Assembly (NCBI GenBank): GCA_022749755.1
Contig: CM040442.1
Location: 11,630,457-11,694,456, forward strand
Origin: Azadirachta indica
Lineage: Eukaryota; Streptophyta; Magnoliopsida; Sapindales; Meliaceae
DNA length: 64,000 bases
Direction: 5' to 3'
Shown: positions 23,829 to 35,900 of the stretch, piece by piece
Numbering within the stretch: position 1 is the stretch's first letter
Layout: each line of letters begins with the position of its first letter
Made by a program: the position numbers and the translations under genes
Notes under the pieces: model-generated
What the model was told of the DNA's origin: nothing
Databases searched by the model: none
The model's input: the letters and a program-made list of their open reading frames with translations, nothing else

Positions 23829-23972
23829 TCATTTGATTGGAAAGTACTTACAATGAGATACGTATCTATGATGGTGATTAGCTTATCTATAGGATTTATG
23901 ATATTCGCAACTAGAAGACCACCATAGTTTGTAAAGATGGTTGAAAGGAAGCAATTCAAGTGCCATGAGTAG
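23829..23972 (+). pseudogene. RLP transmembrane/tail relic
   Basis: Forty-seven codons in one frame match the C-terminus of the RLP genes: SFDWKVLTMRYVSMMVISLS continuing into IGFMIFATRRPP, a stop in place of the conserved Trp of PQWFV, then FVKMVERKQFK. The order equals FDWKFAMIGYG...IGYMVLATERPQWFVRMVERKQSRR of copy 1. It lies about 2.2 kb downstream of copy 1 with no LRR part nearby, so it is the end of yet another RLP copy. Unit 2 lacks this segment within a 0.95-kb indel. Confidence 0.8.
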
Positions 23973-25039
23973 GGTGAACAGAAAAAGCAGGCTAAAGAAA
24001 TTAGTCATCTAGTTTTCTATGGATGAAATCATTTTCTATTTGTATTTTTAAAAATAATGCAATTTGCAGCTTGTTATTTTTGGTTTTATATACTTCATTT
24101 AGAAACTATATAATGAGTATACGCTAACGTAAATTTATTTATTATTTAGTTCATGTTTATTTTTTTAATTTAAAGTTTAAATATAGTTTAATTTTACTCA
24201 TTTAAATATTTATTTATTATTTAGTATATATTTATTTTTTTTAATTAAAATATGGATGTAGTTTAATTTTAATTATTTAGATATTTATTTATTATTTAAT
24301 GTCTATTTAATTTTTAATATAAAGTCTAAATATAGTTAAATAAAACAAAAGGAGTATAAGGTCAAAGCTAACAGATTGGCCCAAAAAGAACAGAAGTTCT
24401 CAGAAAGAATCTTTATTTATTATTAGTCAAATATATATATTAAGTTCTTTACTTTCCTGATTAATTTTCTTTTCTTTTACGGTGTATCAATGCTAAATAT
24501 CTTAATTAGTTAATCTAATATTTTTAAATATTAGTTTATAAGGACATAAAACAGTGCATATTAGTTTAGTTTATACAATTGCCATTTTCATATGTTAGAT
24601 TAATTAACATACTTTTTTCATTTTCAAATTTTCAGTTTGAAGATTATCATTTTCACTTGCATAGTTATATTTATACTAAAGTGCTGAGTGGCATATCCAT
24701 GCTAAAGTGATCAGTGATACGACGTCGTGCCGTATTTTGTTACGCATTTTGTATAATTAATGGTCCACTGCATGCGCATCTTTTGAAATTATGTTCCCCT
24801 AATTGTTTTTATTTACGATTTTGTTATTGTTTAATTACCATTTGATCCCTTATCTTTTAAAACTGAACATTTAATCCATAATTTAATTTATTAAAGATTA
24901 TAAACAATTTCAAAATTTAATACTTTAATCCATAATTTTAATTCTTATTATTTGTTTATTATAATATTAGTCATAATTTAACACATTTTTTTGCTACATT
25001 TGTTAATAAGAAAATATTGTAAAACTAATTTTAATTTTA
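23973..25039. other. Gene-free DNA after RLP relic
   Basis: AT-rich DNA. The part up to about 24755 is absent from unit 2, where 62130 continues directly into the sequence matching 24756 ('aatggtccactgcatgcgca'). It contains a 75-bp triplicate at 24133-24357. No coding region is seen. Confidence 0.55.
24133..24357. repeat. Three 75-bp tandem repeats
   Basis: Units start at 24133, 24208 and 24283 with the shared opening 'atttatttattatttag' and a later 'atatagtttaatttta' segment. They are AT-rich and diverged. Present only in unit 1, inside the segment that unit 2 lacks. Confidence 0.75.
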
Positions 25040-27545
25040 ATTTTTTGATATTTATTCAAATTTAATAAGGAAATAATTGATTCTTAAACCTCTTATATTT
25101 ACCAAATATAAAGTTAAGATTGAACATATCTAATATAATATATATTGATCAAATCTATTATGTTAATTGAACAATTTTTTCTTGAAAATTAGCGAAAAAG
25201 GAATAATGGTAATTGTACAAATGATAAGGCAAATAATGATTATATTTGGCATTAATTTTTATCTTGAGAGAAATGAGCGTCACTCCTACAAAACAATTAA
25301 AAGTGTACACTAAACAGAAAATGATTTTCGTCTTTTAAAATAGTTTATGAAATAATTGTCTTTAATTGTAAATACAATATGACTATTGTGTATAACTATT
25401 TTCTAAATATATATTTAAATGATAGTTTTGATAACACTAATTTTAATTTTAAAAAATAAAAAATAGTTTTTAAATCCCTTTTTTTTAACATTTGGAGGAT
25501 AGTTTTAATATAACTAACTTTGATTTTAACAATAAAAATGATTTTTATATTGTCTTTTTAGAGGAGAGTTTTATGAACTTGATTTTGATTCTAAAATATA
25601 GAAAAATAATTTTTAAGCTATCTTTATTTATTATAAAAAAGAATATATGTTTTAAAAAATGACTTATTTAGTTTTTAACAAAAAACTATTTTTAATTATT
25701 TGTTAAACGGTCCGTAGTGTATGTAAATAAAATACTAATTTATGAAAATAGTATTAATAATTGGTAATAGTTTTGAGCTTAAATTGAATTAAGGATTTAT
25801 TTGATATTACAATATTACAATATTACTGGTTAAATAATATAGATAATAAACATTTTATTAAAACAGAAAACCTACTTTATTGAAATAGTATTAATAATTT
25901 TTAGTAGTTTTAATATTAAATTAAATTAGGGACTGATTTAATAATATAATATTATAATATTGTGGGTTAAATAATGAAGTATTGCAGTAGTTTAAATTTT
26001 TAATATTTATAATCATTAATTAATATATATTCTATTATAATATTTTAATTACTTTTAATTAAATTTTAAAAAAAATATTGCAATTTATTCTGAAAACATT
26101 AACATTAACTAATAATTAATTTAGCCTATGCTTAGTTAATTAATTTTATCAAAAGTATGATACCTTTAAAAACAGAATTTCAAAAAGAAGAGAGACATTC
26201 CAATTCCATCCACGATTCAAAATAGAATTTCCAATTTGTAATAATTATTTCTTTTTCCATTTCAAAATGATTATTAGGAAAGATAAAATAATGATTATGT
26301 AACTGTATTGGACGCCAATAAATCGATTTGTTTTTTTTTTTTCTTATTCCTACAAATAAATTTAAATTAATTCCAATCTTTTTTCTTTGTGTCAAATTAT
26401 AAAAGCTTACGATTTTTATATAAATTTTTAATAAATCATATTCGAAATACATATAAAGTAATTGGTCCACAAGTACCATAACCAATATAAAGTTATTGTT
26501 CAGCTAAACTACTTTTTAGTATTAATGCATGTTCTCATTATTTTGTAGGTATAACTTGTTTTGTCATTTTTCTGGAGAACGGTGGGGAGGAATAGGTATG
26601 TACGTGTATATATAAGTTCTTTTGGTAGGTTTTGTATTTATGTGATTTGTTAAATTCATGTGATTATGATGTACAGCATATGATACAGTTAACATATATT
26701 TTGGTCTTACATTAATTTATGTATTTTTAATGTTTCTTTTTATTTGTTTAATATATTTTCATTTTATTTTTTACATTTTATTTTTTGTCTTCATTCAATT
26801 AGATATTTGATATTTGATCAACTTAACTTAAACTTCACAAAATTAGATTGAAGTATAAAGAGAAAATTTTTTTATGACAATGGATAGGTGAAAATATATT
26901 ATTGTTGTTCGGAGTTTTTTAAAATTTAACCAACGTCGAGTACATGATCAAAATGTTATTTGTTATCCTTCTCTAAGACCAGGGAATTTGAATTATATCT
27001 GTGTGTGATATTGCATATTGACTATAATTTCATGCCGAAAAAAGATTGGGAGTGTTTTATTATTTGGAGTACGAAATTTCTGTTTGTGATTGTATATGAA
27101 GTAGATAAAATGCTTAAGTTTTATTGGGCTGGGGGCTGGGGTTCGTTTGGTGGTGCTAATTAACACTTCAAAAATACTTAATGACATGTTTAATAATTTT
27201 AGTAAAATGTATTTATTCAAATAAAATTAGCACTTAGCGCAATTTAATTTACAGCTAGTATGGTGTTTTATGAAATTAACATTTAAATGCTTAAGTGGAT
27301 AACATCCTAATTTTAATAAAACTGTTGTGATTCTTCAAGTATTTTTAATAAATTTTAAAATTTTCATTCAAGTGTAATCAAAACTTTATCATTTTCAACA
27401 TACTTGTGACTAATTTTAAAAATTCCAATCCTCATCCTACTTTATTATATTTTTTTAATTGGTTATTTTATTTTTTAAATTATCAAATTTGTAATTATTT
27501 GTATAACAAATTTGTTTATTTTATTTTTAATAGTAAACATGATAT
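25040..27545. repeat. Tail of unit 1
   Basis: AT-rich DNA matching unit 0 (1-1335) and unit 2 (62400-64000). Part of it (25090-25300) also matches module b ends (16560-16750, 51240-51440). A segment at 26461-26780 is nearly unchanged in unit 2 (63691-64000; I count five differences in about 280 bp from 26501). No supported gene; the 26180-26485 and 26993-27220 minus frames are not conserved between units. Confidence 0.65.
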
Positions 27546-28319
27546 TAAATAATAATATTTTTACAAATATTTATCAAATAAAAATATCAAATTTACTAAA
27601 TAATTATTTTATTTTTAGTATATTTATTATTATTAAAAATATTAAATATAAAATATGACTAATATGTAAATTCTTATTATGTCTCTATTAAATTTTATAT
27701 AATAGTTAATTTAAAAATAATAGAATTTTAATTTATTTTTAAATTTAATTTTTGCTTCGTAAAATATTTGTTCTTATTAAAAAATACTAATGCTATTATT
27801 TAATTTAAAAAATGTTATTAATTTTATATATTACTTAATTTAAAAAAATTTTAAAAAATTTCCATTTTAATAATTTGTTAATATTAAGGCACTTTTTTAA
27901 TTATAAATCCGAACACCTGATTTAGTACTAAATCAATAATATAAGTACTTTTACTAACTATTAGGTAAACAATAATTGCTTTTCTAAAATAATGCTAAAG
28001 AATATAATCATTAAGCATATCAATGCTTTTTTTTTAAGCAATCTCAAAGAAACCCTTACTTAAAAATAGGAATTTGGTTAGACATATATTTATATATATA
28101 ATTAAGAAGAATATATGAGATAGGAAATACCGATATTGTAAAAATTTTGGGCACCATACTATAAAATAAAAATATAAATATAAATTTTTTTTTTTTTTGT
28201 GTAGGATCCAAACATACATTACTAACAGAATTGTTTATTAATTTATTGATGAAACCAAAAATATGACAAATATCAAAATTGTGAGGAAGCTACCAACTTA
28301 AAATAAAAGTATAAATATT
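27546..28319. other. Gene-free spacer DNA, left part
   Basis: Extremely AT-rich sequence beginning where homology to unit 0 ends. It has no conserved open frame and no recognised repeat relation within the window. Confidence 0.5.
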
Positions 28320-29768
28320 GGGATAATTTTATTTTAATCCCTAATGTTTTGAGAAATGTCACTTAGATTGGCATATTTCACATATTAGATAAAAAAATCC
28401 TGAAGTTTTTTTAAAATCGTCACTTTAATCCTCCACGTTTCAGTCAATGTCAAGTTGGTTTCTTGACCAAACTTCCATCCAATTTTACACGTTAAATAAT
28501 TTTCAACTTACCCCTTATAATATAATAATTTTTAATTTAATGCTAAAATTTATAAAAATAATCATATTACTCCTATACGTTAATTTTTTTTTTATCATTT
28601 TTATTTTTATTTCTAACAAGTAAAAAGATAAAATTATATTTTTATAAATTAATTAATAAAAAAATAATTCTTTATTTTTTTCTTCTTCCATGACTTCCTC
28701 TATTTCTTTCCTTTTGTTATTCTTCTTCTTCATTGTCTCTTCCTCTCTTTTTTTTTTTTATCAAGGAGAAATAACAATAAGTTTAAAATAAATTGAAATC
28801 AGTTATTTGATATTTTTAATTCAGATAAAGAAAAAGACTAATATATAAATAAGTTAATTTATTCAAATCACATAATCTTAGCAATAAAATCAATTAATTT
28901 AATTTACAAAAAAATAAAACCCAAAATTTTCTCTCCAAAATCTATCCTAAAGACAATTAATTTATCATGAGACAATTTATTTACTTATTTACTCACTAAA
29001 TATAATAAAGATATAGAAATATGCCAAGTATAAAATTTTTACATAATGTTAGTTTGGGTAGAAAAATATAAAAATATTTATTTTTAAAAGAAAATATTAC
29101 ATAAAATATTTGTTTAATAATAATAATAATAATTTTTTAAATTTGAATTCCAATATAGTTTATGTAAAAAAAATGTGTATGTGTTATATTGAAAAAATTA
29201 ATGATTTTTTCCTCAAGAGTTATTTCTTATATCTTATGAAATTAGATAAAAATCTAATAAGATATATAAGTTAAGCTAAAATTAAGATTTTTTTATTTTT
29301 GAGATTTTTTAAGTTCAATTAATTGATTATATTATTAAGATTATAAGATATGAATAAATTAATTTTGTTATATATCATTTTCTTGTCTAATTTTTAAATA
29401 TAAATGGAGAGGAAAGACAAGGAAAAAGAAAAAATAAAGAATTATTTTTAATTAATTAAGTTCATAAAAATATAATTTTTCTTCTTAGCTATTAAAAATA
29501 AAGATAAAAATTAGCATGTAAGAATAATATAATAACTTTTATAAATTTTAGGGTTAAATTTAAAATTATTATATTTTAAGGGGCAAGTTAAAAATTATCT
29601 AACAGCTAAAAATGGATAGAAGTTTGGTCAAAAGACTTATATGATATTGACTAAAATGTTAGGGACCAAAGTGATGATTTTCAAAAAACTTGAGAACTTT
29701 TCTATCTGTGAAATATATCAACTTAAGTAATATTTTCTAAAACATTAAGGACTAAATTAAATTATCCC
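28320..29768. mobile_element. Fold-back (MULE-like) transposon with long terminal inverted repeats
   Basis: The element starts GGGATAATTTTATTTTAATC and ends with the complement form (…AATTATCCC). Inverted similarity continues for at least 350-400 bp on each side: phrases such as 'caaacttccatccaatttt' at the left occur as their complement near 29610-29630. There is no transposase frame, so it is non-autonomous. Long inverted repeats with a GGG start fit Mutator-like fold-back elements. The flanking nonamers ('ataaatatt' and 'aaaaattcg') do not form a convincing target duplication, so superfamily assignment is tentative. Confidence 0.65.
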
Positions 29769-30681
29769 AAAAATTCGAAAAGAAAAACCAATAGACTCAC
29801 TCTCCATCCAATGGCTTTTGTTAGTATTGTGAACTGATATCAATATTTTCATCATTTTTATTCAGGTAAACATTGTTGTATTTTTTAATCATTATCATGA
29901 ATTTATGGTTGTTTATTTTAATGTTTCACTTGTAAAGTATGATTACTGATTCACATGTACAAAATTTAATATTTAATATTTTCTTACCAAAATAGTTTTA
30001 ATTTTGATTTTCATGAAACATAAAAGAGCTATATACATATGGGAGCAATTTATGTGCTTTTTAATGATAGTGATGAGCTGTGTATTTCTTTACTCTTTAC
30101 ATTTGGTTCTAATAGTTAAATTAAGATTGTAACACTATTAATTAACAAGCAGGTTTGTGATACTAAACCTTTAATTTGTGCAAACACTTAGTGAGCCAAA
30201 ATGCAAAAAAAGGGACCATCACGATAGCCGAATAATGAGATCTTATGGTAAACTTAATTTATTGTTTATGAAAATGTTAGTATATATAAATATATATTTA
30301 CTTTTGCTTGTTTTGATGTTCATAAAAGTTAGTTGTAATTTTGCGTTAATTACTATGTTTTGACTACTGTCATTGTCAAATGTTAAAATGGATTGTGTTG
30401 TGATATATGTTTTTGAATTGGATAATTAAATCATAACCATAATGTAGATCTTTAGTTTGTAAAATTTGGTGATTACGGGGTTTCTTAACATAATTAGTTA
30501 ATTACACACTAGGTGCTAAGAACAATTGTTAACTATATATTTATTAAATTTATACATTTTGTTTAGTGGAAAATAAGAATTTGTGTTGTTGGTATGGATT
30601 TGCACTATAAAAATAAATTACGGAAAATAATAATTGGATGTCAAAGCTTCCCATCATTTACCCTTTTATGTGCATGCCAAA
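29769..30681. other. Gene-free spacer between fold-back element and CACTA relic
   Basis: AT-rich DNA with a short plus-strand frame (30178-30363) that shows no recognisable similarity. No repeats are seen. It may contain part of the decayed CACTA element that follows. Confidence 0.45.
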
Positions 30682-31458
30682 TTAAGCCTTTGATAATTTA
30701 TGGAGATTGAAATATTCACTTAAATATAAGAATTGGAGCGAAATGCCACAATATTTTTGCAAGAACCCTTTTTCTAACGCAATCTTCAACACTCCTTTTG
30801 TTTTCCACCTCGATATGCCATACAAAGGGCACTTAGAAAGGAATTCGTACTCTTTTTGATATGGCATGTAATCGTTTAAGTAAGAATGTATTTTCTGATA
30901 CTTTAAGCCCAAGGAAGACAGTGTTTTCTTTGCTTTACATAACGATGTAGCTATTTCATGGTTATTAGGTAGCATATTTGCCAAAAGCATCAACAATTCT
31001 CCAAATCTATTATCTGACGACCCGTAATTCTCCTTGAAATTGTATAACCTAACTAATACAGTAATCTTAGTATATTTTGCACAACCAGAATACAAAGGTA
31101 TTTCAGTATCTTCAAGTAGTTTCTTAAAGCCCTTAGGATCTCCTTCATAATGCTTGTAAGCATCATAAATCATATCTACAATATCACCAAAATCATGACT
31201 TATAGACTATGTGTCAAAATAGTCTTCAACAAGCCTCCATGTTTTAGAAGGATTTTCCTCACCATGCCAAATCCAAACTTTGTAAGTTTCATCATAACCA
31301 TAACTAAATAAATGATATTTAATCTCATTGGGAATAGAAATCTTAGGTTTCAGCATTTTGAAAATGGAAATCTTAGTAAGATAGAATCTTCAAAGTGTTT
31401 AACTGCAAGTTTCATAAATTTGGTGACACCATCATCTTATTCCATAGATCTCTTATTG
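30682..31458 (-). pseudogene. CACTA (En/Spm) TNP2-type transposase N-terminal relic
   Basis: Read on the minus strand from 31458: DDGVTKFMKLAVKHFED, then a degenerate Cys motif (RFPFSKC instead of the family's RCPCxKC). A 1-bp shift leads into NEIKYHLFSYGYDETYKVWI and WHGEENPSKTW, which is the transposase-associated domain. After a stop near 31207 the frame 31173-30682 gives DPKGFKKLLEDTEIPLYSGC, VLVRLYNFKENYG and the MLPNNHEI segment, which is typical of the start of CACTA Tnp2 proteins. The family product is about 1,000 residues; only about 250 remain here, with at least three stops and one frameshift. It is dead. No CACTA terminal repeats were located. Confidence 0.85.
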
Positions 31459-32934
31459 CATGATATCCACTACTTCAAAACCGTTAAAAATAAACACTTG
31501 TAAAGAAATCAATTTAAAAAAAAAAGATAAAATATTAAGTATAAAACACCAATTTTAGTATAAACTATTTTCTTTACTAAAATTTTTTTAAAATAAATAT
31601 TAAAATAAATCAATTTTAAATTACACTATTTTCCTTATCACATAAAAAGAAATTACTTTTTAAATAAATAACAAAATAAATGTTAATTTTTACTTGAACC
31701 TACTTTTTATTAAATAGAAAAATTACTTTTATGTAAATTAGGAAATCAAATTGATTTAGTAAAAATATTTTTTAATTATTAACAAAAGAACTCATTTTTT
31801 CTCAATTATTTTTTTATCGTATCCGTATTTTTTATATCTTAAACGTGTTTGTTGGAAATATTTTATGTGAATTAATCTTGCATGACCGCTAAAATCCATT
31901 ACCCTTTAGTTTAACCAACGTTTATGAATTAATTAATTAATTAATTAATTAATTAATATTTGTTTGTGAAAATGCAGCCTTTCTTTTGTCCAAAACATGA
32001 TTGTTTTGAATTAATCTTCTTTTTTTTACATCACTAAAATATGAAGTGCATGCACTATGCAAATTGAAATGATTCAAAAAGTATTTGGCAATGTGTTTTT
32101 TTTTTATAATAGTTTTTTTTTTTGAGGCATGATTTTGTGCAATTATTACTTAGCTTTTCATTTGTCAAGTGAGCTGGCTCTTAGTAATCTATTAATCTAC
32201 ACTCGTACATATTAAGCGTGGCTAACTGATGTTGATGACTTTATATTCTAAGACTTTATATTCTAAGTGCTGAGATTTTGGCCGTTTTAGATTTGTGTTG
32301 TGCAAATTTTTAAGTATTCATTTTAAACAATATAGGTTGTTATACTAAGTAGTGCTATGTGAAAACTATAATTAGATTAGTCTATAAATATATTTGATTC
32401 AAAGACAATACTCTTATTCTTTCTATGTAGTATATTTTATTTATAAATTAATATTTATTTATGATTTATTTTTTTATTTTTAATACCTAATTTATAATTA
32501 AAATATTAATTTATTTATAGATAGTTAAAATATATAAAATATAATAAATATATATTTTTTGGATTGTTAGTTGACTAACATTGATTTTTGTTTGACTGTT
32601 AATTTTATAAGTAATTTGGTAAAATACAACTCTCCTCTCTCATGTTAATTTTTTAAAAATTAGTTTATATATTTTTTTTTTTTTTATTTTTTTATATACT
32701 TGAAAATAATATGGATAAATATTAAATAAATTTAGATTAATTTTCATTAATTAAGTTCAAATGAAAATTTTCATTAATTAAAATAAACTAAAAAATTCAT
32801 TTATTAAACTTCTAATTTTTAAACTAAAATTTTTATTTTTTAAATTTGTAAAATTTTCAAATATTAAATAAATTTTAATTTTAATTTTTTATGGGGTCCA
32901 AGATCAACCAGGAACCCAAATGACTAAGGGTAGA
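31459..32934. other. Gene-free AT-rich spacer
   Basis: Very AT-rich DNA with a (TTAA)n microsatellite at 31926-31957 and poly-T tracts near 32097 and 32675. No gene or recognisable transposon end is visible. It ends where the gypsy gag-protease relic begins. Confidence 0.55.
31926..31957. repeat. (TTAA)n microsatellite
   Basis: About eight uninterrupted 4-bp AATT/TTAA units. Simple-sequence repeat with no associated gene. Confidence 0.85.
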
Positions 32935-33596
32935 GATTTTATCAGCATAATTTCGGGAGGACCCAGTTAGCAGGGGATTCGAATCGGGTAAGGAAAGCCC
33001 ATGCCAAAAACCTTATCCTCACCTAATGCCACTAGGGAATCTACTTTGCTAAGAGAACTTCAAAGCTACCTATAGTGGCCTCTACACCCATCATATTAAC
33101 TGAAGAAGACATGCGGGATATGGTGTATCCTCATGATGATGTCCTAGTCACCATCATGAAAATTGCCAGCAAGGATATAGCTTGTATCCTCATTGATATA
33201 GGAAGCTTGATGGATATATTATTCAAAGAAGCGTTTGACAAGCTAAGTTTGAGTTTAGTAAGAATGCAACGGGTCATAATCCCACTCAATAGGTTCACTA
33301 GAGACTAACTGATGCCGTGTAATAGCATCACCTTACCAGTAACTGTTGGAGAAAACCCTGCTCAATTAATCACCATGATTGATTTCGTGGTTGTCGAGTA
33401 CCTAAGCTCATACAATATAATTTTAGGAAGACTATTCTTTATGGCAACTAAAGAAGTTGTCTCCACAAACTACCTAAAGTTAAAGTTTCCAATTGGTAAC
33501 CAGGTTGGGGTTGTCAAGGGGAACCAGCTAGCTATAAGTAGGTGCTATACCACTTCAGTTTGGAAATGTCATCAAGTTTCTGTCTTTAACCCGTGA
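32935..33596 (+). pseudogene. Ty3/gypsy gag-end and aspartic protease relic
   Basis: The plus strand encodes DFISIISGGPS and, after a frameshift, GDSNRVRKAHAKNL, the typical gag C-terminus of Tat-group Ty3/gypsy polyproteins. A retropepsin-like domain follows from about 33075: ILTEEDMRDMVYPHDDVLV, a degraded active site IDIGSLMDILF at 33192-33224 (family VDTGSSADILF), then a nonsense TAA at 33306. The same frame continues with ITLPVTVGENP, IDFVVVEYLSSYNIILGRLF and STNYLKLKFPIGNQVG, ending near a CYTTS motif. Catalytic Asp is present but Thr of DTG is Ile. Reverse transcriptase is absent: homologous unit-2 DNA begins only about 20 bp downstream, so a breakpoint may have cut this element. Confidence 0.88.
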
Positions 33597-33612
33597 TTGT
33601 GTTTTTTTGCTC

Positions 33613-35900
33613 AAATTCTTGAGCAAGGATTTTTTCTGTTCTCTAAGCAACTTCAAGCTCTTAGCAAGTAGGGGCAACTGTCACTAAACCTTAGTTGATG
33701 AGTTGATCAAATGCAAGGAGTTTCTTTTGATCTCTTAGTTTTGTACACTAGTGTCAATTTTTGGAAGCACCGTGCAAGTAAATTCGGTTTGGGGCCCTAG
33801 ACAACTGTACAAAATAAGAATTCATTTATCAATTCGGGTGTTTAGGTTAGAATTTTGTTTAGAATAAAAGATCAAAGCCACAAATGAATCATTCGTAACA
33901 CTTATGAAGAATATTTTTAAATGCCTAAGTTATAGGGCCGTGCATGTTCATTTCAGTCAAAGAAGATTTGCACCAATTCCCAACCTATATGAACCATTTA
34001 TTTTTCTAGTCTCTACTGCATTCGGGGTTATTGGTTACATGTTTAGGTATATTGGTGCGAGTTTCAAGATAGTAAAGCCAAGATGCTTTTTTGGTCCTTT
34101 TTAGAAAAGGAACGGGTACTTAATCTCATCGATGATTGGTAGAGAATTTTTTGCCATAGCCCAAATCATATACAATCCAACAATGGTCCTTAACCATTTA
34201 AGTTCAATTGATAAGGAGGAATTCCATTACTGTGAAACAAGGTAGAAAAACATAGTTAAAGTAGTAGTCTAACTCTATGAAAAAAGTGCCCTTCGTTAAA
34301 AGCCACTTCGTTACCCTTGGGACGACTAGGAAATTCATATGCTTTAAAAGGGTTATTCTCTCTAGTCAAATGAGAATGAAGGTATTGGATTAATATGTTG
34401 TAATTACTACCAGTACCAGAATTTTCACTAAGTCAAACTCATCCTGCTCATCTCCTGAATTCTCCTCCTCTTTCTCATCATTATCTTTCCAATTTCCACT
34501 ATTTTCTCTACTCTCTAATGGAAGTGCTTTTGGCACATTGCTCAATGGCATTAATTCGAGGTTATAGGGTTTAGGAATTTGGTTTGAAGAAGTAGGGCGG
34601 TCAAATTCTTAGGGGACTCTATCCACAAGATCTTGAAGATTTTGGAGAACCTCTTGATCTTCCATCTTAATTCTATCATAGTCTATTTCTCCCTGCACTT
34701 GGTCAGAAAAACTATCAGATAACACCATAATTTTAGGTTTTTTAAAAAATAAATCGAACTTATTGGATCTAGGATCTAAGATGGTTAAAGGTTCTCAACT
34801 CTATGATCTAACATGGTTCTGTTGTCAAAGGAATGGTTCTATGTTCTTTAATGTGTTAAACTCTAACCTTATAGGGAAGTTGATTCCAAGCTTTATAATT
34901 GACCTCAGGTAACCTTTTTGAGGAGGTATCAAATTTACTCCCTAGGCTACTGGGCACATGTTTCACATCAAGTCTCTTAAATCTCGCCATGATCACCCCA
35001 AGCAATATCAACATAGAGCTAGTTAGATTAGAATTTACCCTAAGCACAACTATAACTACATCTATAACATGTCAGTTCTGTTTAGAATCAAACTTATTTT
35101 TATCTAAAAAGTGCAATCCCTAGCGCACAAGATCAATCACCAGAAGGTGTATACCATGAAAATCATTTTTGTCTTCTCTTAATTGCAATCACATAAATAT
35201 TTTTTGTCTTCTCCTAAATGCAATCACATTTTGAGGGTTTATATGCTATAAACAATATAATTCCTATTTAGACACAGTAAAACCCATGGTACTAGGTTTG
35301 TTGATTTAGTTTGTTTGCCTAAGTAGTTCTAGTATGATTCTAACGCCCTAAAGCATGAAAGTAAGTTTTAATTTCAAAGCAACTGCAAATGCCAGTCGAA
35401 GATAAGAACATAGCATTCCAAATTCCAACTTTAACAATATTAGAGAAAGCATTTATGGCAATAAGAGTTAAGGAAAGAAATTGCTTACCGAATAACAATA
35501 GAAGTTACTGATCGAAAATGAACATCGGCAATGTAGCAAAACTTGTTAACGAGAAATGGGAAAGGCTTTTAAAGAGCAGAAAGTTTGAGTTTTGTAAAAG
35601 TTTGAGAGCAATTAGGAATATGAAGAAGGAAAAAGAATGGTGAAGAAGACAAAGATAGAAGTTTTATACCTGTTTTCAACCTCTTTCACTTTTTAACTGC
35701 AAACGAAGATTGATGGCCACAATTGCATAATGAGATTGTTCGCTTACGTGGCCATCTAGAACTTAAATGGCACTCATAGTGGACCAATACCACATAGACA
35801 TATGGCATGACAATGAAAGATTTAACAGAATCATCATTACAACATTTATGGACATTGATGAGTAGTGAAAGATTCAAAACATTAAGCGATCGTGTCTCGC
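33613..35900 (-). other. Minus-strand transcription-unit-like relic, unit 2 copy
   Basis: Homologous to 2059-3560 but with an additional segment at about 33995-34795. Inside that segment the minus strand is open (with one stop) over about 80 codons at 34440-34690. It encodes MEDQEVLQNLQDLVDRVP, a stop, then LPLESRENSGNWKDNDEKEE and further acidic residues. A TATA-like motif near 35665 on the minus strand precedes a leader-like region. Coding-like composition plus an LTR-like promoter suggest a decayed retroelement or captured gene. I do not recognise the family. Confidence 0.35.

Larger units (their letters stand above)
2059..27545. repeat. Tandem-array unit 1 (segmental duplication)
   Basis: The unit is collinear with 33613-64000. 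Homology begins at the shared stretch near 2059/33613, ending in 'gcaacttcaagct', and can be followed through the retrotransposon, the internal modules, the RLP relic and the RLP gene into the tail. The offset grows from about 31.55 kb at the left to 37.23 kb at the right (26461 matches 63691) because of indels: about 0.8 kb at 2450, 1.3 kb at 11667, 0.7 kb at 11330 and 3.1 kb at 16755 are missing here, and about 0.95 kb at 23808-24755 is extra here. The right limit is set by homology to unit 0. Confidence 0.85.

Noticed and set aside
26960..27220. Overlapping plus and minus frames in the unit tail
   Set aside because: Low-complexity AT-rich sequence with no conserved coding frame in unit 0.
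32961..32990. tRNA-like 'gattcgaatc' string
   Set aside because: It lies in the gypsy gag relic, and no cloverleaf partner arms are visible.
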